A DNA stretch of 64,000 nt from Halorientalis sp. IM1011 (GCF_001989615.1 NZ_CP019067.1:496001-560000); one strand, 5' to 3'. Shown: positions 1-9,851, counted from the first letter of the stretch. The notes: generated by a model from the letters alone, not told the origin. Translations and numbers: made by a program.

Positions 1-718
1 CACGCACCAGACGACTACCTCTGGGGGACAGACCGAAACCGACTGTCTCGACGTCCACTTTGACGGCGGCCTTTCCATGTACCTCCGCAAAGACACCGAA
101 GTGTACACAGTACGCGAAGGCCACGACAAACTGTTCAAGAAGACCGCTTCGCGCCTCAAGGAACACGACGTCATCGTCCACCTGGGGGACACCGACGAGA
201 TGCGTGACCAGCTGTACGCGTTGATTCGTGAACGCGGGGATGTCGGACTGTACTACTATGCGAACTTGTGGAAAGTCAACCTTGAAGCCGCCTTGGAGGA
301 GACCGGTGACGATCTAGACGACTTCGTGGAGAAGATGGAACAACAAGGTCTAGACAAGAACCGCGGCACCTACGAGCGGTGGTACAAGATGGAAGTTCAC
401 CGGACGCGATCGAAGAAGAGCTTCTGGGCCATCGCAGATGCGTACGATCTAGACGGCGTGAAAGAGAACTTCAGCCAGGTGTGGAACGCCGTCCAGGAGA
501 TGGAGACTATATACAGTCGTCTGAAGAAAGCACTCAGACAGACAGCACTTCGATCTGCCGCCGACGGAACACTGGACGACGTGATGCTGTCGGAGAGTCC
601 GGACATCCGGCTCAGTGACTTCGAGATCGGGAAGTACCTCTTCCGACTCGAAGTCCAATCGATAGAAGAGGGTGTCAAGGCCAAGAGTTCACAGATAGTA
701 CGACTACGTGGGTTCTAA
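1..718 (+). CDS. C-terminal part of a probable DISARM protein DrmE (5' end outside window)
   Basis: The frame is open from the first bases of the window to the TAA at 716-718, so this is the last ~239 residues of a longer protein; the ATG at 77 is internal. The tail has a segment of the type seen after helicase-like cores (hydrophobic strand DVIVHLGD, then helical stretches with LYYYANLWK and TYERWYKM). I see no catalytic motif. It lies directly upstream of drmA, drmB and drmC on the same strand, where class 2 DISARM systems carry drmE, and that position is the main reason for the call. A 204-bp gap with its own promoter separates it from drmA, so the two are probably not one strict transcript. 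It could instead be an unrelated defence protein. Confidence 0.5.
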   Translation, partial: THQTTTSGGQTETDCLDVHFDGGLSMYLRKDTEVYTVREGHDKLFKKTASRLKEHDVIVHLGDTDEMRDQLYALIRERGDVGLYYYANLWKVNLEAALEETGDDLDDFVEKMEQQGLDKNRGTYERWYKMEVHRTRSKKSFWAIADAYDLDGVKENFSQVWNAVQEMETIYSRLKKALRQTALRSAADGTLDDVMLSESPDIRLSDFEIGKYLFRLEVQSIEEGVKAKSSQIVRLRGF

Positions 719-814
719 CCACTTCGTAATGTCTTTGGTTAGTTAGATTTTGTCTGAATGAACTACACCATCCTGGTTCTTGCTGCGTTCCTCCACTCTG
801 AGGCCGTCAGACGG

Positions 815-860
815 TAACTGAAACGAGTGGACCGAGTAACCCACTCTGGTTCCCCAGTTA
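815..860. repeat. Nested inverted repeat upstream of drmA
   Basis: Outer arms TAACTG (815-820) and CAGTTA (855-860) enclose inner arms GAGTGG (825-830) and CCACTC (841-846). The structure lies between the end of the upstream gene and the drmA TATA box. It could be a terminator hairpin for the upstream gene or an operator for drmA; the sequence does not decide which. Confidence 0.45.
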
Positions 861-888
861 GTCCGTCGTCCCGAATCGGTCTACCTCC

Positions 889-899
889 CTAAACTTATG
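889..899 (+). promoter_or_regulatory. TATA box of drmA
   Basis: CTAAACTTATG lies about 28 bases before the ATG at 923, the usual spacing for leaderless haloarchaeal transcripts. It supports both the drmA start and a separate drmABC transcription unit. Confidence 0.6.
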
Positions 900-922
900 A
901 CACTCTGCGATGACGAGAGGGT

Positions 923-3900
923 ATGGGCCTTGGGCCGCGTGAAATTCCACCACAATCCGACTCTCGCGGGTACGTTCGACCACCGGACGACGCGTACGAG
1001 ATAGATGAAGACGACAAGGATTATCAGCAGCACCAAGCCGTCAACAACGTTCTACTGGAACGACTCGTCGAACGAATCACGGGACGAGGCGACTACGGTC
1101 AGACCGTCTACGACGTCAATCCGAAGGACCAGTTCTTCGCAGGCGCGCTAGCGAGCCAGTACCAGTACCGCGAAGCGCAAGAGTCCGACGACGCGTTCGG
1201 GAACATCGCCACGCGAGTCGCACCCTTCACTATGGGGCTCCAGTTCAAGCTCCCGGCGTCAGTTCCGGACGACGAGACGGTGAAGATCAACCCGACTGCG
1301 AAGGTCTACTATCGCCGTCTACCGACCTACGAGGAGCAACAGGAGTTTGGTGGGCCCGTCGGATTCGATCCGGAGATTGCCGAAGACGATGCGCTCACAC
1401 CGCCTGAAGAGGACGAAGAGTCCGAGGCAGAAGATTCCGCGGACGAAGAATCCGGAGAGTATCCTGGAGATGACGCGTCGCTAGAGGAACTCCGACCAGT
1501 GTACGAACGAGTTCAGATCGACGCTGGCCCTCTCAGAGTTACCGCGGGCGACCTAAAGCGAGCCGCAAAGTCCGACGGCGAGCTGTCCCCACTCACGGCC
1601 GACGATGCGTTGACAGACGCGATGGAGACCTACCGGCAAGACGAGCGCCGGTACCGGGAGCCGGACCCGCCGGAAGAGGTAGACAGTCGTAACGAGGACA
1701 AGATTCCGGAAACTGCTCTGGAAGACGAGGAAACCTTCGAGACGTTCTTAGAACAACGATTCAGTGGAGACACGCCGACGCCAGTGTGGGATTTCGAGAT
1801 ATCACTCACAGCCCAATACGACGAGGACGACATCATCGTCTCCGTCTCCTTCGTGAACAAACACGGTATTGAGTATCCCGATGCGCTTGACCCTAAAGGC
1901 GAGGAGTGGCGGGCTTTCTTCTTCGACGTCAACTCCGAAGTTTCTGTCGAGGAGACTCCAATTGAGCCGTTCGTCTCCGACGAGATCAGGAACGAGTACC
2001 ACTACGATCCCGAGATGGACGGTCTCGGACGCAACTGTAGCGTCGAACGAACCGATCCCACCACGATAGAGACGGTGACCGTTCCGATTCACGAGCAGCG
2101 GAAGTACCGTAGCCGAGAGACGCTCTCAGCCCCGTTCAGCGACTTCGCCTGGGGGACTATCGAGACGCACTTGGACCGCATCTCTCGGGAGATGGAAGAA
2201 GCCCGGGAACAATACGAGTCGATGCGCTCCGAAGTCCTGACCGACCGGAGCGACGAAGCACGCGAGAAGTTCGACGAGAACCTCGAGGCGTTCGAGAAGG
2301 AACGACGGCGCTTTGACCAAGGCCGAAAACTCATCCGGGACGACGTAGGCCACAGTCGGGCGGCGTTCAAGTTCATGAACCAGACTTTCGACCAGATGGG
2401 GGAGAAGTACGAGGAGTGGTACCTCTTCCAGATCATCTACATCGTCATGGCCATCCCGGACATCGTGGCCCAAACCGAAGATATCGACGCCGAGGACCAC
2501 TGTTTGGACGAGGTTGACGTGATCTACTTCCCGACTGGGGGCGGGAAGACCGAGGCGTACCTCGGGCTCGTCGTGTTTACCGCGTTTCGAGATCGACTCC
2601 GGGGGAAAGCTCACGGAACGACTGCGCTCACGAAGTTCCCGCTTCGCCTGCTCTCCCTCCAACAACTACAGCGGATCGCAGACGTCTTCGCACAAGCGGA
2701 GCTGATTCGCCGTCGTGAGTGCCCAGACACCGACGAGTTCAGCCTCGGGTACTTCGTCGGGAGTGGGAACACCCCAAACCAACTGATGGAGACGGACGAG
2801 GACGGTAATCTCACCGATAATATCAGCTTGGTGAAAGAGGAGGACAGTCGATACGCAGAGAAGTGGAAGATCGTGACGACGTGTCCGTTCTGTGGTGAGG
2901 ACGCCGTCAAGCTGGACGGCGACTACGACCGGATGCGCCTCCTCCACATCTGTACGAACGACGACTGTGAAGAAGAGGAGCTCCCAATCTACGTGACGGA
3001 CCGAGAGGTCTATCGGTACGCTCCGACCTTCGTAGTGAGCACGATTGACAAGATCGCGGTAGTCGGGATGCAACGCCGTTTCCGTACCCTCTTCGGACGG
3101 TTGAAGAAACGCTGCCCGAAGCACGGGTTCTCGGGAGAAAACCAATGTCTGGTTGCGAACCGGGGATACTCACGGTACAGTTGTGACGAAGACGTAGATG
3201 ACGTTGACCCAGTAGACCCACCGTCGATCCTAATTCAGGACGAACTCCACTTGCTCCGAGAGGAGTTCGGCGCGTTCGATTCCCACTACGAGACGTTCCT
3301 CCAGGAGTGGGCCAACCGGGTCGGTGACGGATGGGACATCAAGAACGTCACCGCGACGGCGACGATCAAGGGTGCCGAGAACCAGGTTCACGCCCTCTAC
3401 TGGAAAGACGTGAACACCTACCCCTCTCCGGGCCCGCTCCTCAAACAGTCGTTCTATGCGTACGAGGACCCACACCGACTCGGTCGTCGCATCGTCGGTT
3501 CGGTCCCCCACAACGTATCGCGGACGTACGCGCTGGTTGAGGTTCTCCGAGAGTACGCCGACGTTGTCCAACACTATCAGCGGAACCCGGACGAACTCTT
3601 GGCGGCATTAGAACGGGAACACCATCGTACGACACCGTACGGGGAGGTCGTTGACCTCGGCCTTCCCGACGATGATTCGGAGAAGCGGAACGCTGTCCTG
3701 GAGATCTTGGAGTACTACGATGCGCAGGTTGCGTACAACATCCAGAAGGTAGATAGCGACCGTCTCCAGCGTGCCGTCCCCTCAATGATCAACCCGTGGC
3801 TGGAGACACGGGACGAAGAGCGCGATGCGCTGAACTCCGTAGTGATGAGCGGTGAGACGGGTTTTGATGTCGTTCGTGACGTGTTAGAACGTCTCGAATC

Positions 3901-4630
3901 GGAGGATCCCGACGACCCTGTGGACATCGTGAACGCGACGAGCATGATCTCCCACGGCGTCGACGTGGACACGCTGAACTTCATTTCGTTCTTCGGAATG
4001 CCACGACAGACGGCGGAGTACATCCAGGCGTACTCTCGTGTCGGTCGCCACGTCACCGGTACCGTCTTTGACCTGTTCAATCCGGTCCACGTCCGCGACC
4101 GCTCCCACTACACACGGTTCGACCGGTACCACGACTTCCAGGACCTCCTCGTCGAAGCGACCCCGCTGGAACGGTGGGCCGAGTTCGCCGTGAGCTGCAC
4201 GATGCCGGGTATCTTCGCTGCGACGCTCCTCCAGTACTACGACGAGCAACTCGAATCCTCCGCCGGGCGCGTGTACCTCTACGACTCGTTCCGAGAAGCA
4301 CAGCGTGCGGGCGATCTCGACAAGGACGAGCTCCTCGAATTCGTGAAGCGGTCCTACTGTGTCACGTCCGACCAGCGCCCTGAATGGGCGGAGGATCGGA
4401 CGGTCGATCTCTACGAGCGGAAAGTCGAGCGAGAGTTCGAAGATATCTGGGAACGGTGCATGTCCGGCCACCCGAAGGACGGTTACCAAGGATGGATCGG
4501 GAACATGATCAAGCGTAGTGAGGACGACCGAGGACCGATGCGGAGTCTACGGGATATCGACGAGCAGCTCCCAGTCGACGTCGATACGGGTACCGCACAG
4601 GTGCTGAATATGTTTGACAGGAGGCAGTAA
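923..4630 (+). CDS. drmA: DISARM helicase DrmA
   Basis: A 1235-aa superfamily 2 helicase-type protein, the ATPase core of DISARM, which restricts incoming phage DNA together with DrmB. Visible motifs are Walker A PTGGGKT at residues 537-543, Walker B DELH at 773-776, motif III TATAT near 811, and motif VI YSRVGR at 1037-1042. A four-cysteine zinc-ribbon-like insert (C654, C657, C677, C682) sits between motifs I and II, and further cysteines follow near residues 730-755. Residues ~150-185 form a very acidic linker, a halophile trait. Length fits the family. The ATG at 923 is supported by a TATA box at leaderless spacing. drmB follows after 2 bases, so the genes are co-transcribed. Confidence 0.9.
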   Translation: MGLGPREIPPQSDSRGYVRPPDDAYEIDEDDKDYQQHQAVNNVLLERLVERITGRGDYGQTVYDVNPKDQFFAGALASQYQYREAQESDDAFGNIATRVAPFTMGLQFKLPASVPDDETVKINPTAKVYYRRLPTYEEQQEFGGPVGFDPEIAEDDALTPPEEDEESEAEDSADEESGEYPGDDASLEELRPVYERVQIDAGPLRVTAGDLKRAAKSDGELSPLTADDALTDAMETYRQDERRYREPDPPEEVDSRNEDKIPETALEDEETFETFLEQRFSGDTPTPVWDFEISLTAQYDEDDIIVSVSFVNKHGIEYPDALDPKGEEWRAFFFDVNSEVSVEETPIEPFVSDEIRNEYHYDPEMDGLGRNCSVERTDPTTIETVTVPIHEQRKYRSRETLSAPFSDFAWGTIETHLDRISREMEEAREQYESMRSEVLTDRSDEAREKFDENLEAFEKERRRFDQGRKLIRDDVGHSRAAFKFMNQTFDQMGEKYEEWYLFQIIYIVMAIPDIVAQTEDIDAEDHCLDEVDVIYFPTGGGKTEAYLGLVVFTAFRDRLRGKAHGTTALTKFPLRLLSLQQLQRIADVFAQAELIRRRECPDTDEFSLGYFVGSGNTPNQLMETDEDGNLTDNISLVKEEDSRYAEKWKIVTTCPFCGEDAVKLDGDYDRMRLLHICTNDDCEEEELPIYVTDREVYRYAPTFVVSTIDKIAVVGMQRRFRTLFGRLKKRCPKHGFSGENQCLVANRGYSRYSCDEDVDDVDPVDPPSILIQDELHLLREEFGAFDSHYETFLQEWANRVGDGWDIKNVTATATIKGAENQVHALYWKDVNTYPSPGPLLKQSFYAYEDPHRLGRRIVGSVPHNVSRTYALVEVLREYADVVQHYQRNPDELLAALEREHHRTTPYGEVVDLGLPDDDSEKRNAVLEILEYYDAQVAYNIQKVDSDRLQRAVPSMINPWLETRDEERDALNSVVMSGETGFDVVRDVLERLESEDPDDPVDIVNATSMISHGVDVDTLNFISFFGMPRQTAEYIQAYSRVGRHVTGTVFDLFNPVHVRDRSHYTRFDRYHDFQDLLVEATPLERWAEFAVSCTMPGIFAATLLQYYDEQLESSAGRVYLYDSFREAQRAGDLDKDELLEFVKRSYCVTSDQRPEWAEDRTVDLYERKVEREFEDIWERCMSGHPKDGYQGWIGNMIKRSEDDRGPMRSLRDIDEQLPVDVDTGTAQVLNMFDRRQ

Positions 4631-4632
4631 TC

Positions 4633-6582
4633 ATGGCAGATTCAGAGATGAAACGCGGTCTGGCGCAGGTGATGTATCGGTTCGGTCCCAAGTCGCTGTT
4701 CGACTACGGACGACGGGGACTGTCGATGAAAGTATCGCGGTGGGAGACAGACAAGGTCAGTTCGCTCGACGCGAACTACGTCGCCGAACAGATTGCCACC
4801 CACGCGTCCAGCTTCCGCAACGACGACGAGGACCCTTGGGTGGATCTCACAGTGGACGACGTAGATTTCCGCCGACCAAACCGCGTCGTCGGATCACTCT
4901 ACCCCCTGACCATGTACTGTCAGAACCGGAGTTGCCACCGGGTCGTGAGTAAGAAAGAGCCCAGTCACTTCTTCTACACCAACGGGGAGTGCCCCGAGTG
5001 TGGCAGTGAACTCCGGCAGCTCGCCTTCGTTCTCGTGCACGACTGCGGGAACATGATGTCGATCAACCCGCAACCCTGTAGCAACCCGGACCACGGATAC
5101 GACAACATCTACCTCAACAAGCAGAACATCAACGACCCCCTCTCCTGGTACTTCTACTGTGGTGAGTGTGGCGACTTCTGTGGGAACATGTCGAAGCGTT
5201 GTACCAAGTGCAACAAGGAGCGAGTCTACTTCCGTCCGATAGCGAGCAACTCCGTTTACTACTCCCAAGGCGACGTCCTCGTCAACCTTCCAATCGACCA
5301 ACGATACAGCGGCGACATCGAATACGGTGAGAGCTGGGCCCGCATACTGATGGCCGCTCACCTCGGTGACCTCGACGACGTCGTCGAAGAGGAGGGGAAG
5401 ACCTACGAAGAACTCGGTCGGATGACGACCGACGAACGCGACGCGAAACGCCGGGAGAAGCAGATAGAGGACCTGAAGGAGAAAGTGGGCGCAGAACAGG
5501 TCGAAAAGATGATCGAGAGCGGAGTGGATCTCGGAGACGTCTTTGACGTCGCGGAAGACACGATAAAGGGTTCGACGCGAGAGGAGGTCGTGGAAGAGAA
5601 CCGCGAACGTGTCGAGCTCCCCTCCCAGCGAGGCGGCGAAAGTGACGTAGATCAGGCGTACTCGACGCTCTCTCACGAACTCTTCACCTACCTGCGCTCG
5701 ACTCAGGGATACGAAGGGAATCTAGATGCTACGGACGGGATGGAGCGGCAACCCACTCCTCTGTCCCTAGACGGTCTTTTGGACCAGGATGATTTCCTCG
5801 AATCGAACCCGGAGGCAGAGGTTTACCCGGAAAAACTCCAGAAAGTGAACATAGCGTCGGCGTGGGTCGTGGACAATCTCCCCCTGCTGAACTACACGTT
5901 CGGGTTCACCCGGGACCGCCCCGAACGGTCTCGGACTGATCTACAGCCTTTCCCACACCCCCGGGGCGAGGACAGCACCCCTGTCTACGTTGACCAAACT
6001 CCCTCTGAGGCCATCGTCCTCCAAGTGGACCGATCCGCGATCATCGAGTGGCTGGACGAGAAGGGAACACTGCGTGGTGTTGAGCGTCCCGATACAGACG
6101 ATGAGAGTGACCTCAAGGAGTGGTTCTTGGAGAACGTGGACACCAACGAACTCCGTGACCACTACTCGCCCATAGAAGACGAGCTCACACGGGAAGTGTA
6201 CACGCTCCTCCACTCGATGAGCCACGCGCTGATGCGGACGGCGAGCGGACAGTGTGGTCTCGACAGCAACAGCATCTCGGAGTACGTTATGCCAAGCATT
6301 CCGGCGATCTTCCTCTACGCGAGCAGCACGGAACACTTCTCCCTAGGAGGGATGCACACACTGTTCAAGACGAGGATTCACCCGTGGGTTGACGAGACTA
6401 TCGCGGATGTCCAGCAGTGCGTGTACGACCCCGTATGTGAACACGAGGACGGTGCCTGCCACGCGTGCCTTCACATGAGTGAAGTCGCTTGCGAGAGCGC
6501 CAACGGGAACCTCGACCGCCGATATCTAGTCGGCGACGACAGAGGTCGAATACCCGCGTTCTGGGAGTCAGAGTACGTGTGA
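4633..6582 (+). CDS. drmB: DISARM protein DrmB (DUF1998)
   Basis: A 649-aa DUF1998-family protein that in DISARM forms a complex with the DrmA helicase. It has several Cys clusters: CQNRSC and CPECG in the first quarter, CGECGDFCG with CTKCNK around residues 175-195, and the DUF1998 C-terminal signature C596, C602, C609, C612 (CVYDPVC then CHAC). The segment LLHSMSHALMRTASG is also typical of the domain. The start is 2 bases after the drmA stop, and the end overlaps the drmC start by 4 bases (GTGA), so A, B and C are translationally linked. Confidence 0.88.
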   Translation: MADSEMKRGLAQVMYRFGPKSLFDYGRRGLSMKVSRWETDKVSSLDANYVAEQIATHASSFRNDDEDPWVDLTVDDVDFRRPNRVVGSLYPLTMYCQNRSCHRVVSKKEPSHFFYTNGECPECGSELRQLAFVLVHDCGNMMSINPQPCSNPDHGYDNIYLNKQNINDPLSWYFYCGECGDFCGNMSKRCTKCNKERVYFRPIASNSVYYSQGDVLVNLPIDQRYSGDIEYGESWARILMAAHLGDLDDVVEEEGKTYEELGRMTTDERDAKRREKQIEDLKEKVGAEQVEKMIESGVDLGDVFDVAEDTIKGSTREEVVEENRERVELPSQRGGESDVDQAYSTLSHELFTYLRSTQGYEGNLDATDGMERQPTPLSLDGLLDQDDFLESNPEAEVYPEKLQKVNIASAWVVDNLPLLNYTFGFTRDRPERSRTDLQPFPHPRGEDSTPVYVDQTPSEAIVLQVDRSAIIEWLDEKGTLRGVERPDTDDESDLKEWFLENVDTNELRDHYSPIEDELTREVYTLLHSMSHALMRTASGQCGLDSNSISEYVMPSIPAIFLYASSTEHFSLGGMHTLFKTRIHPWVDETIADVQQCVYDPVCEHEDGACHACLHMSEVACESANGNLDRRYLVGDDRGRIPAFWESEYV

Positions 6583-7466
6583 CCGACGATCACGATTCAA
6601 TCTGTTCGAACTTTGCGGTGGTTCGCCAGTTCGATGATCTTGACCGTGTCGTCGCTATCCGAGACACCATCTTGGCTCTTGACCACAGCGACGTAACTCG
6701 GGCAGACGTTGATCGGGGGTTAGAAACACCGCTGACAACCCGAGAAATGGCTGCCCTCTTCACCTGTCTTCAGAAGAACGGAGCAGCAACTCAATCAGCG
6801 ACCGACGAGCGGGGGTTTGCGGACTACACTTTCGAGGTCGATCCTCTCGAAGTGGATCGAGTACTGACCCAGCAAGCCGCGGTGATTGCATCCGACGGTC
6901 GTTCCTCCCAAACGGGCCAGGACGACGTCGTCGAGTTCGTGGCCACACTTCCGGGAGGATTCGAACCGACTTCCGCACGCGTCCGTTCGATCCCAGACAT
7001 CGCCTCTACGATCCGCAACCAAGTGTTCGACGCCGATTCGTCGGTCCGAATCGCCAACCCGTACTTCGATCCATCACTCGAACTCGTGGCCGACCTTGCG
7101 AGTCTCCCCCAACGAGGTGTCGAGACACGACTACTGACCCGAGAAACCGCAGACGAGGAAGGCGATACACGAACGACGCTCAATAAGATGTGGGACTTGA
7201 TCGACAAGGACCACCGCGACAACTTCGAGGTGAGAGACCTCTACCGATGGGACGAGAAACAGGGCTCTCAGGCGTTTGCGACTCACGCGAAGATCGTGAT
7301 CGTTGACGATAGGGTCTGCTACGTCGGAAGCGCGAACCTGACTGATACGAGTCTCTCGACTAACTTCGAGTTCGGCGTCGTCGTGGAAGGTGACATAGTC
7401 AAGGAGGCCGCGACGGTGTTCGACGAAGTGTTCGAGTACTCGTACCCAGTTGATCTCCCGATATAG
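6579..7466 (+). CDS. drmC: DISARM nuclease DrmC (phospholipase D family)
   Basis: A 295-aa phospholipase-D superfamily protein, the third core DISARM component. One HKD motif is visible, THAKIVIVDD with H236, K238 and D243, followed by GSANLTD; a single motif means it would act as a dimer, as in Nuc-type PLD nucleases. The frame is open upstream of 6579, but the GTG at 6579 overlaps the drmB stop as GTGA, the classic coupled start, and the upstream extension lies wholly inside drmB, so I chose GTG. The N-terminal half (helical, residues 1-130) has no recognisable domain. Confidence 0.85.
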   Translation: MTDDHDSICSNFAVVRQFDDLDRVVAIRDTILALDHSDVTRADVDRGLETPLTTREMAALFTCLQKNGAATQSATDERGFADYTFEVDPLEVDRVLTQQAAVIASDGRSSQTGQDDVVEFVATLPGGFEPTSARVRSIPDIASTIRNQVFDADSSVRIANPYFDPSLELVADLASLPQRGVETRLLTRETADEEGDTRTTLNKMWDLIDKDHRDNFEVRDLYRWDEKQGSQAFATHAKIVIVDDRVCYVGSANLTDTSLSTNFEFGVVVEGDIVKEAATVFDEVFEYSYPVDLPI

Positions 7467-7501
7467 CCGGGATACTGCTCGTGTCTTGAGGGTGAAAGCT
7501 A

Positions 7502-7513
7502 TTACATACTTTA
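7502..7513 (+). promoter_or_regulatory. TATA box of the DUF262/AlbA_2 gene
   Basis: TTACATACTTTA lies about 35 bases before the ATG at 7543. It favours that ATG over the TTG at 7450, which would overlap drmC, and suggests the gene is transcribed independently of drmABC. Confidence 0.5.
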
Positions 7514-7542
7514 ATGGTGCTCGCCGTGACCTGTTTTATCAC

Positions 7543-9747
7543 ATGCAGCACGGCGATCCAATCAGGCCCGATGACGAACCAATTGGGTCCTATATTGAGG
7601 GATTGAAACAGAAGGAGTATCAGATCCCTACCTTCCAACGGGAGGTCGTTTGGGAACGGGACAACATCAAGAAGTTGTGGGACAGTATCTATCGTTTTTA
7701 TCCCATCGGAAGTATCCTTATCTGGAATTCTGATACCGAGCTTGAAAAGCACCGGGAAATCGGTGGTCACGAAATAAACGATCCAGATAAAAATTCAAAT
7801 TTCAACTACATTCTTGACGGGCAGCAGCGGACAACTTCCCTGCTAACCTCTCTGTACGGCGTGAAGGGAGAATGGGAAGGTGACTTTGATCCCACGTTGT
7901 ATATCGACTTGACTGTTGAGGAAGCAGATGACGTGGACGATGCCAACTATAAGCGGCGATTTCTCTTTGAGGACGAAGTTGACGACGACAGCGAGCATGT
8001 TTTCAAAATTATTGATATCTACAAAGATCCGTGGGAGATTGACGATCAGCTAGCTGCCCAGGGGCTTGAAAACGGGCATCCAATCAGAGATCGGTTGCGG
8101 AGTTTCAGTAAAGTCCTGCAGCAGTATCGAATCCCGTTCATCAAACTGCGTGATATAGAGATCAACGAAGTTACTGAGATTTTCGAGCGAGTTAATCAGG
8201 AAGGAGAGCCCCTTGACATCTTCGATATCATCGTGGCCAAGACTTTCCGTCCGACTGGACATCCCGACGGCGGATTCTATCTCCGTGAAATGATAGAGGA
8301 TTTCCGGGAAAACACAGAAGGCGAGTTCGTCAGCATCTCGAACAAGACGTATTTAGAGATGTTGGCTATGATCATCAAGTATCACGTGGACGATAATGAG
8401 GTCAACAATATTACAAATAGATTCCTTAACGAAATCAAAACCCACCACATTGAAGCGGTGTGGGACGAAGCCAAGCGGGCCTTCCGCATGACGTTTGATT
8501 TCTTCGAAAACCATCTTAATCTCAAAGGCCCGAATCTAATTCCCTTCCGGTACTTCTACATCACCGTCGCATTTTATTTTTACGAGAACGACGACCCAGA
8601 CTACGACTTCCTCAAGAAATACTTCTGGTTCTACTCATTCCAGTCCGAGAACCTGCTCCGGCATACCGGACATCTCCGTCAGGATCACCTTGACCCGCTT
8701 TATGATGAAAAGACCGGTGGCGAATTTGAGTTTGAGGAGTTCCGACTTAACAAGCACGATCTCCGATCAGCATCGTACAGCTACCAGGGACGGTTCTCGC
8801 GGGCAATTCTCGCGTTCATAGCCTCACATGACCCCAAAGACTGGAAACATTATGACCGTTCGGTCCTCACAGACGTGTACTATCAACTTCAGAAGGAACC
8901 GAATCTCCACCACATCTTCCCACGTAACTTCATCGAAAATTATCCCGGAGAAGACGAGTACGACGAAGATAGCTTGATGAATATCGCGTATCTCCCGCAG
9001 ATCACGAACTTAGAAATCAGTGATCGGAATCCAGTCGAGTATCTCCGGGATTACGATGGTGACGGGTTTGAGGCAGTGTTGGCGTCACACCTTATTCCGC
9101 AGGTACTGCTCGAGTGGAGTAGAGACGACGATGTCGGCTACAAGACCCTTGATGAATTCATCAACCGACGTGTCGAACTCTTCATTTCCGAGATTGATGA
9201 CCATCTAGAGGGAATCCCGCTCAACGTACACGACTCCGCCGCTCAAGACACCGATGTGCGAGTCCTAATTGAAGATGGAGAGACACAGACGACGGAATTC
9301 AAATCCACTCTCCGAACTGACGTGAAGGATCAAGGGATGCCGATGGGTCGCGTTGAGTATCAGTGTCTCAAGACGATTAATGGGTTCCTCAATTCCACTG
9401 AGGGTGGGACGTTGCTCATTGGCGTGGAGGACGATGGGAATATCTACGGACTTGAAGACGACTATGAAACGTTTAGCGAGGAACAGAAGCGAGAGGTATT
9501 CCAACGCCACCTCCATGACATTATCGGGTCGGCTATGGAGCCGCGGTTCAACGACTTCATTGATGTCTCGTTCGTCACGATGGAGAACAAGGACGTCTGC
9601 GTCGTGAACATCGATCATGCTTCGAGGCCAGCACATCTTGAAAATCAAGGTGAGCAGGAGTTCTATCTCCGACAGGGCAATCGAACGATTCCGCTTGACC
9701 CTAAGCAAATGGTAGAGTACATCAACGACGAGTTTGAAGACTCCTGA
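7543..9747 (+). CDS. DUF262 / HNH-like / AlbA_2 fusion protein (GmrSD-like)
   Basis: A 734-aa multidomain protein. The N-terminal DUF262 (ParB-like NTPase fold, as in GmrS) carries LDGQQRTTSL at residues 91-100. The middle has a DUF1524/HNH-type nuclease motif HHIFPRNF at 456-463 followed by LMNIAYL and N...EISDR. The C-terminus (~575-725) is an AlbA_2/Schlafen-like domain with TEFKSTLRTD at 584-593, a GGTLLIGVEDDG strand-loop and FYLRQGNRT. DUF262-DUF1524 proteins restrict modified DNA; the AlbA_2 domain may add nucleic-acid sensing. The gene is visibly AT-richer and uses different codons from drmABC, has its own TATA box, and looks like a separately acquired insertion. A TTG at 7450 is an alternative start. 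Confidence 0.82.
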   Translation: MQHGDPIRPDDEPIGSYIEGLKQKEYQIPTFQREVVWERDNIKKLWDSIYRFYPIGSILIWNSDTELEKHREIGGHEINDPDKNSNFNYILDGQQRTTSLLTSLYGVKGEWEGDFDPTLYIDLTVEEADDVDDANYKRRFLFEDEVDDDSEHVFKIIDIYKDPWEIDDQLAAQGLENGHPIRDRLRSFSKVLQQYRIPFIKLRDIEINEVTEIFERVNQEGEPLDIFDIIVAKTFRPTGHPDGGFYLREMIEDFRENTEGEFVSISNKTYLEMLAMIIKYHVDDNEVNNITNRFLNEIKTHHIEAVWDEAKRAFRMTFDFFENHLNLKGPNLIPFRYFYITVAFYFYENDDPDYDFLKKYFWFYSFQSENLLRHTGHLRQDHLDPLYDEKTGGEFEFEEFRLNKHDLRSASYSYQGRFSRAILAFIASHDPKDWKHYDRSVLTDVYYQLQKEPNLHHIFPRNFIENYPGEDEYDEDSLMNIAYLPQITNLEISDRNPVEYLRDYDGDGFEAVLASHLIPQVLLEWSRDDDVGYKTLDEFINRRVELFISEIDDHLEGIPLNVHDSAAQDTDVRVLIEDGETQTTEFKSTLRTDVKDQGMPMGRVEYQCLKTINGFLNSTEGGTLLIGVEDDGNIYGLEDDYETFSEEQKREVFQRHLHDIIGSAMEPRFNDFIDVSFVTMENKDVCVVNIDHASRPAHLENQGEQEFYLRQGNRTIPLDPKQMVEYINDEFEDS

Positions 9748-9838
9748 GTTGCTCTTCGGTGGACTGATCCTGGGATGGAACTCACCCTCTGTATCCAGCA
9801 CGCGCTTCAAATCTGTTAATGGGGTTTCAACAGACCCA

Positions 9839-9851
9839 GAAAGATACTTAT
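9839..9851 (+). promoter_or_regulatory. Probable TATA box for the unknown/PIN gene pair
   Basis: AAAGATACTTATG lies about 90 bases before the ATG at 9937, implying a short leader. A GAGGT ribosome-binding sequence stands about 10 bases before that ATG, which fits a leadered message. Confidence 0.4.
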
